64,000 nucleotides of DNA from an uncultured bacterium (GCA_949293265.1 CASFCK010000005.1:1-64000), one strand, 5' to 3'. Positions 17,258 through 26,720 are shown, numbered from the stretch's first letter. Numbers and translations: made by a program. Notes: generated from the letters alone by a model not told the origin.

Positions 17258-18538
17258 AACTGGTTCTAATTTTTTTGTACCACCCATATATGGCCATAAA
17301 ACTTCTGGAACATCTACACTGCCATCTTCATGAAGATGGTTTTCTAATAGTGCTATAAGCATTCTAGGTGGAGCCACAACCGTATTATTAAGGGTATGTG
17401 CAAAATAATTACCATTATCACCCTTAATTCTAATTCCTAACCGTCTTGCTTGCGCATCGCCTAAATTAGAACATGAACCAACTTCAAAATATTTATTTTG
17501 ACGTGGAGACCAAGCTTCAACATCTATTGATTTAACTTTTAGGTCTGCTAAATCACCACTACAACATTCTAAAGTTCGACAAGGAATTCCCATTGAAACA
17601 AATAATTCTACTGTATAATTATACATTTTTTCAAACCAAGCCATAGAATCTTCTGGTTCGCATACAACAATCATCTCTTGTTTTTCAAATTGGTGAATAC
17701 GATAAATACCTCTTTCTTCAATACCATGGGCACCTTTTTCTTTCCTAAAACAAGGACTATATGAAGTATATGTATAAGGTAATTTGGTCTTATCTAAAAT
17801 TTGACCAATAAATTTACCAATCATTGAATGTTCACTAGTTCCAATTAAATAAAGATCTTCACCTTCAATTTTATACATCATTTGATCCATTTCACTAAAT
17901 GACATTACGCCATCAACAACATTAGATCTAATCATAAATGGTGGAACGACATAAGTAAAGCCTTTGTTAATCATAAAATCTCTAGCATAAGCTAAGACAG
18001 CGCTATGTAATCTAGCAATATTCCCCATTAAATAGTAAAAGCCATTACCAGCAACTCTTCTAGCTGAGTCTAGATCTATACCACCTAATTTTTCTATAAT
18101 ATCTAAATGATAAGGAACTTCAAAATCATATTTTGTTGGTTCTAGGAATCTTTTTCTTTCAACATTTTCAATATCGTTTTTACCAATAGGGACAGATTTA
18201 TCAATGATATTTGGTATAATCATCATGCGATGTTTTAATTCACTTTCTAAATGAACTAATTCTTTGTCAAATTCTTCAATCTCTAAATTTATTTTAGAGA
18301 TTTCTTCCTTTATTTTATTAGCTTCATCAATCTTTTTTTGACGCATTAATAAGCCGATTTCGCCACTACCCTTATTTCTTTTAGCACGACACGTTTCAAC
18401 ATTACCCTTGATTTGTCTAATCTTAGCATCTAGTTCGATAACTTCATCAACTAAAGGTAATTTTTCATCTTGAAATTTATTTTTAATATTTTGTTTGACA
18501 ATTTCTGGATTTTCTCTTAAAAACTTAATATCAATCAT
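17252..18538 (-). CDS. serS: Seryl-tRNA synthetase
   Basis: This class II synthetase charges tRNA-Ser and, where present, tRNA-Sec. The 428-residue protein has the N-terminal coiled-coil tRNA-binding arm (residues ~25-110, rich in Lys/Glu). The motif 2 region CFRKEKGAHGIEERGIYRIH is near residues 262-281, and motif 3 NTVVAPPRMLIALLENH lies near the C-terminus. Start MIDIKFLREN is the standard opening. It lies only 4 bases after the DUF6088-like gene and has no T-box leader, unlike many Firmicute serS genes. Confidence 0.97.
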   Translation of the reverse strand: MIDIKFLRENPEIVKQNIKNKFQDEKLPLVDEVIELDAKIRQIKGNVETCRAKRNKGSGEIGLLMRQKKIDEANKIKEEISKINLEIEEFDKELVHLESELKHRMMIIPNIIDKSVPIGKNDIENVERKRFLEPTKYDFEVPYHLDIIEKLGGIDLDSARRVAGNGFYYLMGNIARLHSAVLAYARDFMINKGFTYVVPPFMIRSNVVDGVMSFSEMDQMMYKIEGEDLYLIGTSEHSMIGKFIGQILDKTKLPYTYTSYSPCFRKEKGAHGIEERGIYRIHQFEKQEMIVVCEPEDSMAWFEKMYNYTVELFVSMGIPCRTLECCSGDLADLKVKSIDVEAWSPRQNKYFEVGSCSNLGDAQARRLGIRIKGDNGNYFAHTLNNTVVAPPRMLIALLENHLHEDGSVDVPEVLWPYMGGTKKLEPVK

Positions 18539-18542
18539 CTTA

Positions 18543-19241
18543 TTACTCCCATTCTAATGCCTTAATAACATGTTCAGATATTTCATATTTACTTGCTTTA
18601 TTTAAAATTTTATTTAGCGTGTTATTTATTTCAAATTTTTTTAGTATTAAAGATACTGCGGCTAATACTCTTTTTTTATAACTCCTTAATGATACAATCT
18701 TAAATAAAGCTGATTGACTATATTTACTAGCAAAATTTTTAAAAAAAGTGTATAAATTTTCATAATTAATATTTTCAAAATCTTGAATATGTTCAATTAG
18801 TTCTAAACAATTAATGATATTATAATAACTTTCATTACGGTAATCTACATCTAAATAAAAGATAGATAAATCACCTATTTTTCTAATACTTTTAATCAGG
18901 AAAATGTTTGTAAATACATAATTAAAGTCAATAACATTATCACTAATTCCTAAATCACTATACATTTTACCGCCAACTTGGCAACCATTACGACCTTTAT
19001 TTGTTAAGAAATCAATAATATCCTTAGTACTAGGTTCTTTATTAAAATCATTAGAGTATGGTTTATAATACAAACCTTTAGAAATACTTTTAATTGTATT
19101 TTCTTTAGAAAGACGAGCAAGTAACTGATAAAATGTGTTTTCTTGCATATCTTCAAAATAATCTGCATATGTTTGTTTGGCGAAAAATAGTTCGCCTTCT
19201 TTTAACATATCAATCCAATTTCTAATGTTTTTTGTAAACAT
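18543..19241 (-). CDS. DUF6088/AbiEi-like winged-helix protein (orphan antitoxin-like)
   Basis: The 232-residue protein opens with a winged-helix segment: a FYQLLARLSKEN stretch near residues 37-48 followed by the wing ISKGLYYKP at 53-61. This resembles DUF6088 and the AbiEi antitoxin domain of type IV toxin-antitoxin systems. The middle part (IDF, GGKMYSDLG) also fits that family. No nucleotidyltransferase toxin (AbiEii) is adjacent; neighbours are serS and a small membrane protein, both tightly linked. It may be a DNA-binding regulator kept without a toxin. The family call is by pattern only. Confidence 0.5.
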   Translation of the reverse strand: MFTKNIRNWIDMLKEGELFFAKQTYADYFEDMQENTFYQLLARLSKENTIKSISKGLYYKPYSNDFNKEPSTKDIIDFLTNKGRNGCQVGGKMYSDLGISDNVIDFNYVFTNIFLIKSIRKIGDLSIFYLDVDYRNESYYNIINCLELIEHIQDFENINYENLYTFFKNFASKYSQSALFKIVSLRSYKKRVLAAVSLILKKFEINNTLNKILNKASKYEISEHVIKALEWE

Positions 19242-19477
19242 TATTGCTCATCCACCTTTTCACCAGACTTGTTTTTCAAATGATTTACCCAAAAATAAAA
19301 TACGGCAGAACCTAAAAGAAAAACTCCAATAAAAACAATAATACCAAAATAAAATTTAGTTTCTTTTATAACCCAATAACTATAAATAATAGCTATTATA
19401 ATTGTATAAGATAAACTTAAAACAAATTGATAACGATACGTTTTAAAATCTTCCTTTTTTAATTTATTAAAGGTCAT
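19241..19477 (-). CDS. Small two-helix membrane protein of unknown function
   Basis: The 78-residue protein has a charged N-terminus (residues 1-16), two hydrophobic segments (about 19-37 and 43-65) and a charged tail. I do not recognise a family. Its stop overlaps the start of the antitoxin-like gene by one base, so the pair is probably co-translated. It lies 15 bases after tkt. Confidence 0.6.
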   Translation of the reverse strand: MTFNKLKKEDFKTYRYQFVLSLSYTIIIAIIYSYWVIKETKFYFGIIVFIGVFLLGSAVFYFWVNHLKNKSGEKVDEQ

Positions 19478-19492
19478 TATACATCATTCCTT

Positions 19493-21430
19493 TTACATAC
19501 TTTTTAATCTTGCTGTAATATTATCTAATGTGAAACCAAAATATGAATAAATAGCACTAAGTGGCATCGATTTACCAAATTCATCAACACCTAAAACTTG
19601 GTTTGCATAGCGATACCAAGGCATGCTAGCCCCAAGTTCAATAGCTAGTGTTTTAGCTCTATTTGGTAAAATTTTATTTTTATATTCTTCACTCTGTTTA
19701 TTAAAAATAAACATAGATGGCATACTAACTACTCTTATGCCGATATCTTGTTTAGCTAATTCTTTAGCTACATTTAAACATAAATTAAGTTCAGTCCCAC
19801 AAGATAATAAAATATAATCTATTTTTTGTGGTTCATAAACTATATATGCACCTTTATTAAAGTCTTCGTTGGTCTCTGCTAAAACTGGCACATCTTGACG
19901 TGAAGACACGATAACTGTCGGATAATTATTACCTTTTAAGGCATCAATAATAGCATAAGTCATTTCCTTAGCATCAGCCGGTCTTACAACATTTAAATTT
20001 GGCATAGCTCTTAAACCAGCTAATTGTTCAACTGGTTGATGAGTAGGACCATCTTCTCCAACACAAACACTATCGTGTGAAAAAATAAATAGAGATGGAA
20101 TACTCATTAAAGCGGCTTCTCTAATTGAATCTTTCATATAATCAGAGAAAACAAAGAAACCTGCTACAACGCTAACTAAATTACTTAATGTAAGACCATT
20201 ACAAATACTTGCCATTGCGTGTTCTCTTACGCCATAACAAATATTTCTTCCTTGATAGTTCTCTTTACTAAAATTACCATCAACACCTTTAATCATTGTT
20301 GAGTTAACTAAGTCAGCAGAACCAGCCATAATACTTTGATTAGCTTCTGCCATTTTAGTAATTATACTTCCAGCAACTTTTCGTGTTGATATTTGATTAG
20401 TGAAAGTTGGTAAATCACTAGGTATATCTATTTTTTTATTTAATGTTTGATTTAATAATAAATAATCCGCATTATATTTTTCACTATATGATTTTAACTT
20501 TTCTTCATAAGCTAAACGCGCTTCTTTACCTCTTACAATAACGGCCTTTTTATATAATTCATAAACTTCATTAGGAATAGTAAAATTATCATAATGATAA
20601 TCTAAATTATCCTTTAATGAAGCCAATTGCTCATCATTTAATGGTTTACCATGAATAGAGCTTGTCCCAGCTAATGAAGTACCATAACCAATAATAGTTT
20701 TAACTTCAATAATGGTTGGCTTCTTGTTTTCTTTAGCTTTCTTTATAGCTTCATCAATAGCTAAAACATCAAAGCCATCATCGACTTTTAAATAATTCCA
20801 ATTCATAGCTTCAAATTTCATTTTTATATTGTCGTCACAAGAATTACTTGTTGGACCATCTAATTGAATATCATTAGAATCATATAAAACTATTAGATTA
20901 TTTAAAGCTAAATGACCAGCTAAACTACAAGCCTCCATCGCAAGACCTTCTTGTAAATCACCATCACCACATAATACATAAGTATTATAATTAAACAATT
21001 TACAATCTGACTTATTAAATTTAGCATTAAAATATTTACCACTAATAGCCATACCTACCGCAGTAGCTAAACCTTGACCTAAAGGACCGGTTGTTACTTC
21101 TACTCCTGGTGTATGCCCATATTCAGGATGTCCTGCTGTTTTTGAATCTTTTTGTCTGAATTGTTGCAAATCAGAAACGCTAATATCAAAACCACTTAAA
21201 TGTAATAAGACATATAGTATAGCTGAACCATGACCTGCGCTTAATACGAAACGATCACGATTAGGCCAATTTTCCTTGCTAGAATCTATCAGCAAATGCC
21301 TTGTAAATAAAGTGTGTAAAATTGGGGCACTACCAAGACAAATTCCCGGATGGCCACTTTTAGCTTTACTAATCATTGAAGTACTTACTACTCTTAAAGC
21401 ATTTATGGCTAAATTATCTAGATTATTCAT
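19493..21430 (-). CDS. tkt: Transketolase
   Basis: Transketolase moves two-carbon units between sugar phosphates in the non-oxidative pentose phosphate pathway, using thiamine diphosphate. The 645-residue protein has the N-terminal SGHPG motif (residues 25-29), the HPEYGHTPGVEVTTGPLGQG segment (~100), the cofactor motif starting GDGDLQEG (~155), and the central EDGPTHQPVEQL motif (~460) of the pyrimidine domain. The ATG overlaps the upstream membrane-protein gene by 8 bases. No transaldolase is in view. Confidence 0.96.
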   Translation of the reverse strand: MNNLDNLAINALRVVSTSMISKAKSGHPGICLGSAPILHTLFTRHLLIDSSKENWPNRDRFVLSAGHGSAILYVLLHLSGFDISVSDLQQFRQKDSKTAGHPEYGHTPGVEVTTGPLGQGLATAVGMAISGKYFNAKFNKSDCKLFNYNTYVLCGDGDLQEGLAMEACSLAGHLALNNLIVLYDSNDIQLDGPTSNSCDDNIKMKFEAMNWNYLKVDDGFDVLAIDEAIKKAKENKKPTIIEVKTIIGYGTSLAGTSSIHGKPLNDEQLASLKDNLDYHYDNFTIPNEVYELYKKAVIVRGKEARLAYEEKLKSYSEKYNADYLLLNQTLNKKIDIPSDLPTFTNQISTRKVAGSIITKMAEANQSIMAGSADLVNSTMIKGVDGNFSKENYQGRNICYGVREHAMASICNGLTLSNLVSVVAGFFVFSDYMKDSIREAALMSIPSLFIFSHDSVCVGEDGPTHQPVEQLAGLRAMPNLNVVRPADAKEMTYAIIDALKGNNYPTVIVSSRQDVPVLAETNEDFNKGAYIVYEPQKIDYILLSCGTELNLCLNVAKELAKQDIGIRVVSMPSMFIFNKQSEEYKNKILPNRAKTLAIELGASMPWYRYANQVLGVDEFGKSMPLSAIYSYFGFTLDNITARLKSM

Positions 21431-22148
21431 GATTATCTTCTACTTTTTCTTTATTTTCATCATCAGCAGTCGTTGTTTCTTCTGTTTTAGTCTCTACAAC
21501 TTCATCTTCATCAACATATTTATCTTCGCCATGGTCCTTAGCATCCTCAGCTGCTATTTCCGCATCTATTTCAGCTTGTTTTTTATCAAAGAAAGTATCA
21601 ATATATTCTCTTTGGCGATTTAAAACATCTTCAAAACCTTCTGGCGTTAATGTTTGTTTTATTAAATCTACACTCTCTTTATTAAATGTATTCATCTTAT
21701 TTTTAGTAAATTTATTTAAAAATAACATACCGATAATAAAGACTAAAAATACCCCTAATTCCGCATAAATAGACCACTCAGCTGTACCAAATAATAAAGC
21801 TATAATTAAATAACAAGCCAAACATAATACAGCTAGTGGAACTAAAATACGATAATTAAATTTTTTAGTAACATCGTCACATTTATCCCAAAAATCTAGC
21901 CAAATCTTATTTATTGGTTGACTATATAATTCTTTAACGTGTTCATAAAATCCTTTTTCAATAAACAAGCGATAATTAGTTCCATCCATACTAGTCCAAA
22001 CTACAAATTTACCTTTAGTAACATTTTGATTGTATAGTGGATCAAAATCATCTAAATAATACAATTCTACAATTCTACCATCAAACTCTTGAGTTTCAAA
22101 TGGTTCATAACCCTCTGCTAATTGATATGCTTTAGCATTTAAACGCAT
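21423..22148 (-). CDS. Membrane protein with an acidic C-terminal tail, unknown function
   Basis: The 241-residue protein has a soluble N-terminal part (1-98), two membrane segments (about 100-120 and 127-146), a helical stretch and then a strongly acidic tail from about residue 195 (repeated Asp/Glu with Thr). I do not recognise the family. It is the first gene of the tkt-serS-ecf-truA operon, has a TTTAAA-17-TATAAT promoter, and overlaps tkt by 8 bases. The tail may be disordered. Confidence 0.6.
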   Translation of the reverse strand: MRLNAKAYQLAEGYEPFETQEFDGRIVELYYLDDFDPLYNQNVTKGKFVVWTSMDGTNYRLFIEKGFYEHVKELYSQPINKIWLDFWDKCDDVTKKFNYRILVPLAVLCLACYLIIALLFGTAEWSIYAELGVFLVFIIGMLFLNKFTKNKMNTFNKESVDLIKQTLTPEGFEDVLNRQREYIDTFFDKKQAEIDAEIAAEDAKDHGEDKYVDEDEVVETKTEETTTADDENKEKVEDNHE

Positions 22149-22178
22149 AAATCTTTCACATTCCTTTCTACTCTAGGT

Positions 22179-22207
22179 ATTATATCAAATATTAAGATAA
22201 CTTTAAA
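22179..22207 (-). promoter_or_regulatory. Promoter of the long tkt-truA operon
   Basis: On the minus strand TTTAAA (22207-22202) and TATAAT (22184-22179) are 17 bases apart, 31 bases before the first gene. The same TTTAAA-17-TATAAT form occurs at pgk and at the EF-G paralogue. Confidence 0.6.
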
Positions 22208-22320
22208 GCAAAAAAGTAATAAATATTACTACACATTACCTATTTCATCTAGTTTTTTTACTATAATTAAATCTAAAGTTTATCTGTTTTTAAAATGTAC
22301 AATCTAAATTTAGAAAACAA
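22207..22320. repeat. Imperfect direct repeat, copy A
   Basis: This copy begins AGCAAAAAAGTAA and includes the shared cores TTTCATCT, CTATAATTAAATCTA and GTTTTTAAAAT in the same order as copy B at 23881-23987. By eye the second half of the two copies matches at most positions, with a few small gaps. The copies flank the broken ATPase gene. Confidence 0.6.
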
Positions 22321-22374
22321 ATTCACTTTATTCAGCTTGTAAGATTTCTTTTAATCTATCTATACTTACAACTA

Positions 22375-23777
22375 TTATTCATTATATTCATCTATAACTT
22401 TAATTAAAAATAAATCATTTCTTTCTTTACTCAATGATATTAAATCATCACTAAAACCACTTAGACTAAATAAAATATAATATTTATTACTATATTTATT
22501 TAATTCATTAACTGTTTTCACTTTACTTTCTAATTCATATAAAACACTTAAACCAACTTTATGTTTACTATATTTACATTCACCAAATAAAGCTATATTT
22601 CTATCATCATTTAAACCTACTATATCTATTTCTAAGGTTTTATTATCCCAATATCTGCCTATTCTATTAATATATATTTTCTTGTCGACAGCAAATTTAA
22701 AACTAATCGTCCTTGCTATTTCTTCATAAATATATAGCATATAATTTGCTTCATAACTATTTTTAATTAAATCTAAAACATAATTTATATTGTTTGTTTC
22801 TAAATAATTTATGTTAGGATAAACATATCTAAACCAAAAAAGAATAAAATTATCTTTAATTTTATAGATTCCTTTTTTACTTTTACTAGGATCATTTTCC
22901 GTTATAGGAACTTCTCTTTCAATTAAGTCTAAATCTATTAATACATTTAAATATTTTGTTAAATTAGTTTGTTTAACATTTAAATCTACGGCTATATTTT
23001 GTAATTTATGACATCCTTTAGCTATACTTTTAATTAAACTGAAATAGCTACCTATTTCACTAACTTCTTTTTGTAATAAAAAGTAAGGCTCTTCATATAA
23101 AAACGAATTTTTATTTAATATATTGTTACTAATAGCTTCATATATATCATAACAATTATTAAATATTTCTATATATCTAGGTATACCACCAGTAACACCA
23201 TAAAACAATAATAGCTCCTTACATTTTAAATTAGGATAAAACCTATGATAATCTAAAAAACTTATTTGTTTTACTTTTATTTGAGCTGTTCTTCTACCAT
23301 ATAAAGGACTAGAATAATTAAGTGTTTGAGAAATCATTAAATTAACTAATTAACCACATAATATTAGCATTACGTTATTATCTTTTAATATTAAATCCCA
23401 TATTTTTTGCATAATAGAAGGAAAAGCTGTATTTTTTAATCCTAAATACTGAAATTCATCAATTACTATAATTTTTTAGTACTTGTTTTATATTTCACTA
23501 GATAATTAAATATATCATACCAATCTATTAACGCATTATTTAATAATTTATTATTAATAAACTTGCTAACTAGATATTTAAAGTTCCTTAGATTATTTTC
23601 TTCTTTTTCTTCAGTAGCTAAAAAATAAATACTATCATTATGTTTACTTAAGAATTCTCTAATTAAACTAGTCTTACCTACTCTCCTTCTACCATATATA
23701 ATAACCAAATTTGATTTTTCGCTATTATATTCATTTTCTAGCGTTGATAATTCTTCAATTCTAGCTATAAAAGTCAT
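22375..23777 (-). pseudogene. Broken AAA ATPase (DUF234-type, archaeal-like ATPase family)
   Basis: Two minus-strand ORFs are pieces of one gene. Residues 1-103 (23777-23466) carry Walker A GRRRVGKTS. After a frameshift in an A run near 23472-23477 (six As where seven would keep frame), the other frame reads KIIVIDEFQYLG (Walker B). It then meets a TAA in the motif ILCGx-LV, where intact relatives usually have Ser (TCA to TAA, near 23353), and continues at 23337 as SQTLNYSSPLYGRR to the C-terminal DUF234-like nuclease domain (DIVGLN...GECK). Thus there are two independent lesions, one frameshift and one nonsense. Intact members are often found in gut bacteria; their role is uncertain. Confidence 0.88.
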
Positions 23778-23791
23778 ATTAACGCCTCTAT

Positions 23792-23834
23792 AATTATTAT
23801 ACTTTAAATTATAATAATTACTAGTATAATAATT
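23792..23834. repeat. Three copies of a 10-bp AT-rich element upstream of the ATPase pseudogene
   Basis: TATAATAATT occurs at 23810-23819 and 23825-23834, and its perfect inverse AATTATTATA at 23792-23801, with an 8-base gap between the inverted pair. The copies contain TATAAT and may be promoter -10 boxes or a former operator. In this AT-rich setting, part of the pattern may be chance. Confidence 0.45.
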
Positions 23835-23880
23835 CGACTTCTTTTCATAATGATGTTATTACAAAATACACAGAGATTTA

Positions 23881-23987
23881 AGCAAAAAAGTAAGCTATTA
23901 AAACATTTCCGCTTCATCTGGTTTTTTGCTATAATTAAATCTACAGTGAATCTATTTTTAAAATATGGTATAATTAAAATAGAAAAT
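23881..23987. repeat. Imperfect direct repeat, copy B (response-regulator leader)
   Basis: This is the counterpart of copy A at 22207-22320. It begins AGCAAAAAAGTAA and contains CTTCATCT, GCTATAATTAAATCTA and ATTTTTAAAAT. It forms the promoter region of the downstream response regulator; TATAAT occurs at 23930-23935 and again at 23969-23974. Confidence 0.6.
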
Positions 23988-24005
23988 ATTTCTGGATGTG
24001 ATAGT

Positions 24006-24695
24006 ATGCGTAAAAACAATATATTAATAGTTGAAGATGAAACTAACATTTTAAGAATTATCAGCAATTATTTTAAAAAAGCTAATTATGAGGTTTATGA
24101 AGCTACTAATGGTGAAGAAGCTTTAAATATTTTTTTCAATACCAATCTAGATATAATCATTTTAGATATCATGATTCCTAAAATAGATGGTTTTGAAGTT
24201 GCTAAAAGAATTCGTTCTACTTCTAATATTCCTATTATTGCTATGACAGCCTTAAGTGAAGAACAAGATATGATTACTGGTTATAATTTAAAGCTAGATG
24301 ATTATGTAGTTAAACCTTTAAAGCCTAAGATACTAGTAATGAAAGTTAATAATTTATTAGCTAGATTAAAAGAACCTGAAAGTATGAAACAAAACTATAA
24401 AATAGGTAATATAGAACTAGACTTTGGCGGGTTTAAAGCTTATTTAAATGGTATAGATTTAAATTTAAGCAAGACAGAATTTAAATTATTAGCATATTTA
24501 ATTAAGAATAAAAATAGAGCTTGTTCTAGAACCTTATTATTAGATGAAATTTGGGGTATGGAGGTCTATGTAGATAGTAGAATAGTTGATACTTATATCA
24601 AAAGTCTTCGTAAAGCTTTAAAACCTTATGAATATATTAAAACAATATTTGGTTTAGGTTATATGTTTAGTGAGGATCAAAATGTTAAAAAGTAA
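24006..24695 (+). CDS. OmpR/PhoP-family response regulator
   Basis: The 229-residue protein has a receiver domain with the acidic pocket Glu10-Asp11, phospho-acceptor Asp54 in IILDIMIPK, a Thr/Ala switch (MTALS) and Lys in VVKPLKP. A winged-helix DNA-binding domain follows (about residues 130-225, ending TIFGLGYMF). I start it at ATG 24006 (MRKNNILIVEDE). An in-frame extension back to 23850 exists but would put the promoter inside the gene. The partner kinase overlaps its last codons. Target genes are not evident. Confidence 0.93.
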   Translation: MRKNNILIVEDETNILRIISNYFKKANYEVYEATNGEEALNIFFNTNLDIIILDIMIPKIDGFEVAKRIRSTSNIPIIAMTALSEEQDMITGYNLKLDDYVVKPLKPKILVMKVNNLLARLKEPESMKQNYKIGNIELDFGGFKAYLNGIDLNLSKTEFKLLAYLIKNKNRACSRTLLLDEIWGMEVYVDSRIVDTYIKSLRKALKPYEYIKTIFGLGYMFSEDQNVKK

Positions 24696-25746
24696 ATTAT
24701 TTTGGTTGTTTCTTTCCTATTTTATTTTAATTATCGTCTCTTTTGTTGTTATTAACTTACTATTAAAAAATTATTCTTATTTATATTTAATTAATATCAT
24801 TCTTGGGTTTATATCAAGCCTAACAGGTTTTATTCTTATTTATTTTTTCTATATTGTTCCTATATTAGCTAGTAACAACCTTGCTAAAAACTATAATGAA
24901 GCTAATTATGCTTATAAAAATTATAATTTTAATAACCCTGATTTAATTAAATTAAATGACAATATAACTTCGTTAGCTGATAAATTAAATATCATTACCC
25001 AAAAATATCAAGAAATTAGTACAGAAAATCAAAATTATTATGAACAATATCAGAAAGATATTGAAACAAAAAAACAATTAGTAGCTAGTATATCTCATGA
25101 AATTAAAACTCCTCTAGCTGTTATCGAAGCTACTGCTTCAGCACTTTATGATGATATTTTTCCTAAGGAAGATGAAAAAAAAGAGTTAAACAATATTATC
25201 AACGAATGTGATAAAACTAGTCAAATGTTGCAAGAAATAGTAAACATTTATAAATTAGATAGCAAAAATACTAAATTAGATGCTAAAGAATATAATATTA
25301 AAAACTTAATTTTAGCCGTTATAAATGAATATAATAATTTAATTATTAAATATAAAAAAACTATTAACATTTTAAATGATTTAAACTTTAATTATAAAAT
25401 TAATTATAATCAATTTAAAAAAGCTTTAGAAAATATAATTTTAAATGCGATAACTTATTCTCCTTTAAATGAAGAAATAACAATTTCTTTAAATAAAAAA
25501 ACTAATTATTTTGCCTTAGAAATTATAAATTATGGAATAAATATTCCTAAGGAAGCTATCAATAAACTTTTTGAGCCTTTTTATAGAGTCGATGAGGCTA
25601 GAACAAAAAAAGAAGACCACGGCAATGGCCTTGGCCTTTATATAGTTAAAGAAATATTAGATAAACACCAACTTAATTATGGCATTATAAATATCGATAA
25701 TGGTGTTAAATTTTATATTCTATTTCCTATGCCAATTCTAAATTAG
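24682..25746 (+). CDS. Sensor histidine kinase
   Basis: The 354-residue membrane kinase has two N-terminal membrane segments (about 7-27 and 34-60) with only a very short external loop, so it probably senses within the membrane or through another protein. A coiled-coil linker precedes the phospho-accepting His139 in SISHEIKTPLAVI. The ATPase domain shows the N box NIILNAITYS, F box LFEPFYRVD and G box HGNGLGLY. I use ATG 24682 because the upstream GTG at 24670 lies in the Shine-Dalgarno (GTGAGG). The gene overlaps the regulator by 14 bases and converges on tsaD with a 20-base overlap. Confidence 0.92.
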   Translation: MLKSKLFWLFLSYFILIIVSFVVINLLLKNYSYLYLINIILGFISSLTGFILIYFFYIVPILASNNLAKNYNEANYAYKNYNFNNPDLIKLNDNITSLADKLNIITQKYQEISTENQNYYEQYQKDIETKKQLVASISHEIKTPLAVIEATASALYDDIFPKEDEKKELNNIINECDKTSQMLQEIVNIYKLDSKNTKLDAKEYNIKNLILAVINEYNNLIIKYKKTINILNDLNFNYKINYNQFKKALENIILNAITYSPLNEEITISLNKKTNYFALEIINYGINIPKEAINKLFEPFYRVDEARTKKEDHGNGLGLYIVKEILDKHQLNYGIINIDNGVKFYILFPMPILN

Positions 25747-26719
25747 CATAGGCATTTAAAGAAAGATTGGCAAAATCTTTCTTTTTTTGTAACTTGTAAT
25801 AACAAGCTACACCGATCATTGCTGCATTATCAGTACAATATTTAATACTTGGAATATTAATATTATATGAACCATCATTTATAGCATTAAATCTAGCTTT
25901 TAAACCGCTATTAGCTGAAACACCACCAGCTACTATAATATTTTTTACTTGATATGCTTTACAAGCTTTAATAGTTTTATTAACTAGTATTTCAGTTACT
26001 ACATCTTGAAAAGATGCGGCTAAATCGGCTTTTCTTATTTCATTTTTTCTTTGTTCTTCGTTATGAACTAAGTTAATAACCGCACTCTTTAAGCCTGAGA
26101 AACTAAAATTATAATCATCAACATAAGGATGTGGTAATTTATATGTTGCCTTTCCTTCTTTTGCTAGTTTATCAACTGCCGGGCCTCCAGGATAACCAAG
26201 TCCTAAAACTCTTGCCACTTTATCATATGATTCCCCAACTGCATCATCATAGGTTTCACCAATTATTTCAAATTCATAATTATCTTTCATGTATACTAAC
26301 TCAGTATTACCACCACTAACAACTAAAGCCATAGCCGGGAATTGCATATTATGTTCAATTCCATTAGCATAAATATGCCCAGCTAAATGGTGAATTCCTA
26401 CTATTGGTTTATTATAAATTAAGGCAAATGTTTTAGCGGCTGTTAAACCTACTAACAAAGACCCAATTAAACCTGGAGCATAAGTAACTGCCACAACATC
26501 TATTTCTTCTGGTTTAACACCAGATTTAATAAAAGCCTCTTTAAATACTAAAGAAACTTGATAAACATGGTTTCTTGATGCAACCTCAGGAACTACACCA
26601 CCAAATTTAGTATGGATATCTATTTGTGATAAAACAATATTAGCTAAAACTTCTTTACCATCTTTAACAATGGCTACACTAGTTTCATCACAACTTGATT
26701 CAACACCTAAAACTAACAT
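25727..26719 (-). CDS. tsaD: tRNA N6-threonylcarbamoyladenosine transferase TsaD
   Basis: TsaD is the catalytic subunit that, with TsaB and TsaE, moves threonylcarbamoyl from its AMP adduct to A37 of ANN-reading tRNAs (t6A). The 330-residue ASKHA-fold protein opens VESSCDETS (7-15), has the metal-binding H111-x3-H115 in HHLAGH, and SGGNTEL and AGGVSANSGL nucleotide-binding loops. The gene order tsaE-tsaB-rimI-tsaD is classical for Firmicutes. It is followed by a convergent two-component operon whose terminator lies in its 3' end. Confidence 0.97.
   Translation of the reverse strand: MLVLGVESSCDETSVAIVKDGKEVLANIVLSQIDIHTKFGGVVPEVASRNHVYQVSLVFKEAFIKSGVKPEEIDVVAVTYAPGLIGSLLVGLTAAKTFALIYNKPIVGIHHLAGHIYANGIEHNMQFPAMALVVSGGNTELVYMKDNYEFEIIGETYDDAVGESYDKVARVLGLGYPGGPAVDKLAKEGKATYKLPHPYVDDYNFSFSGLKSAVINLVHNEEQRKNEIRKADLAASFQDVVTEILVNKTIKACKAYQVKNIIVAGGVSANSGLKARFNAINDGSYNINIPSIKYCTDNAAMIGVACYYKLQKKKDFANLSLNAYANLELA
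25758..25788 (+). terminator. Terminator of the two-component operon, inside tsaD
   Basis: AAAGAAAGATT and AATCTTTCTTT form an 11-bp stem with a 5-base loop, followed by TTTT on the plus strand. The element lies within the 3' coding end of the convergent tsaD gene. Confidence 0.75.
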
Positions 26720-26720
26720 T

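Noticed and set aside
23850-24005. N-terminal extension of the response regulator
   Set aside because: The extra residues are encoded by the promoter and repeat copy B. The protein from ATG 24006 begins exactly like other OmpR regulators.
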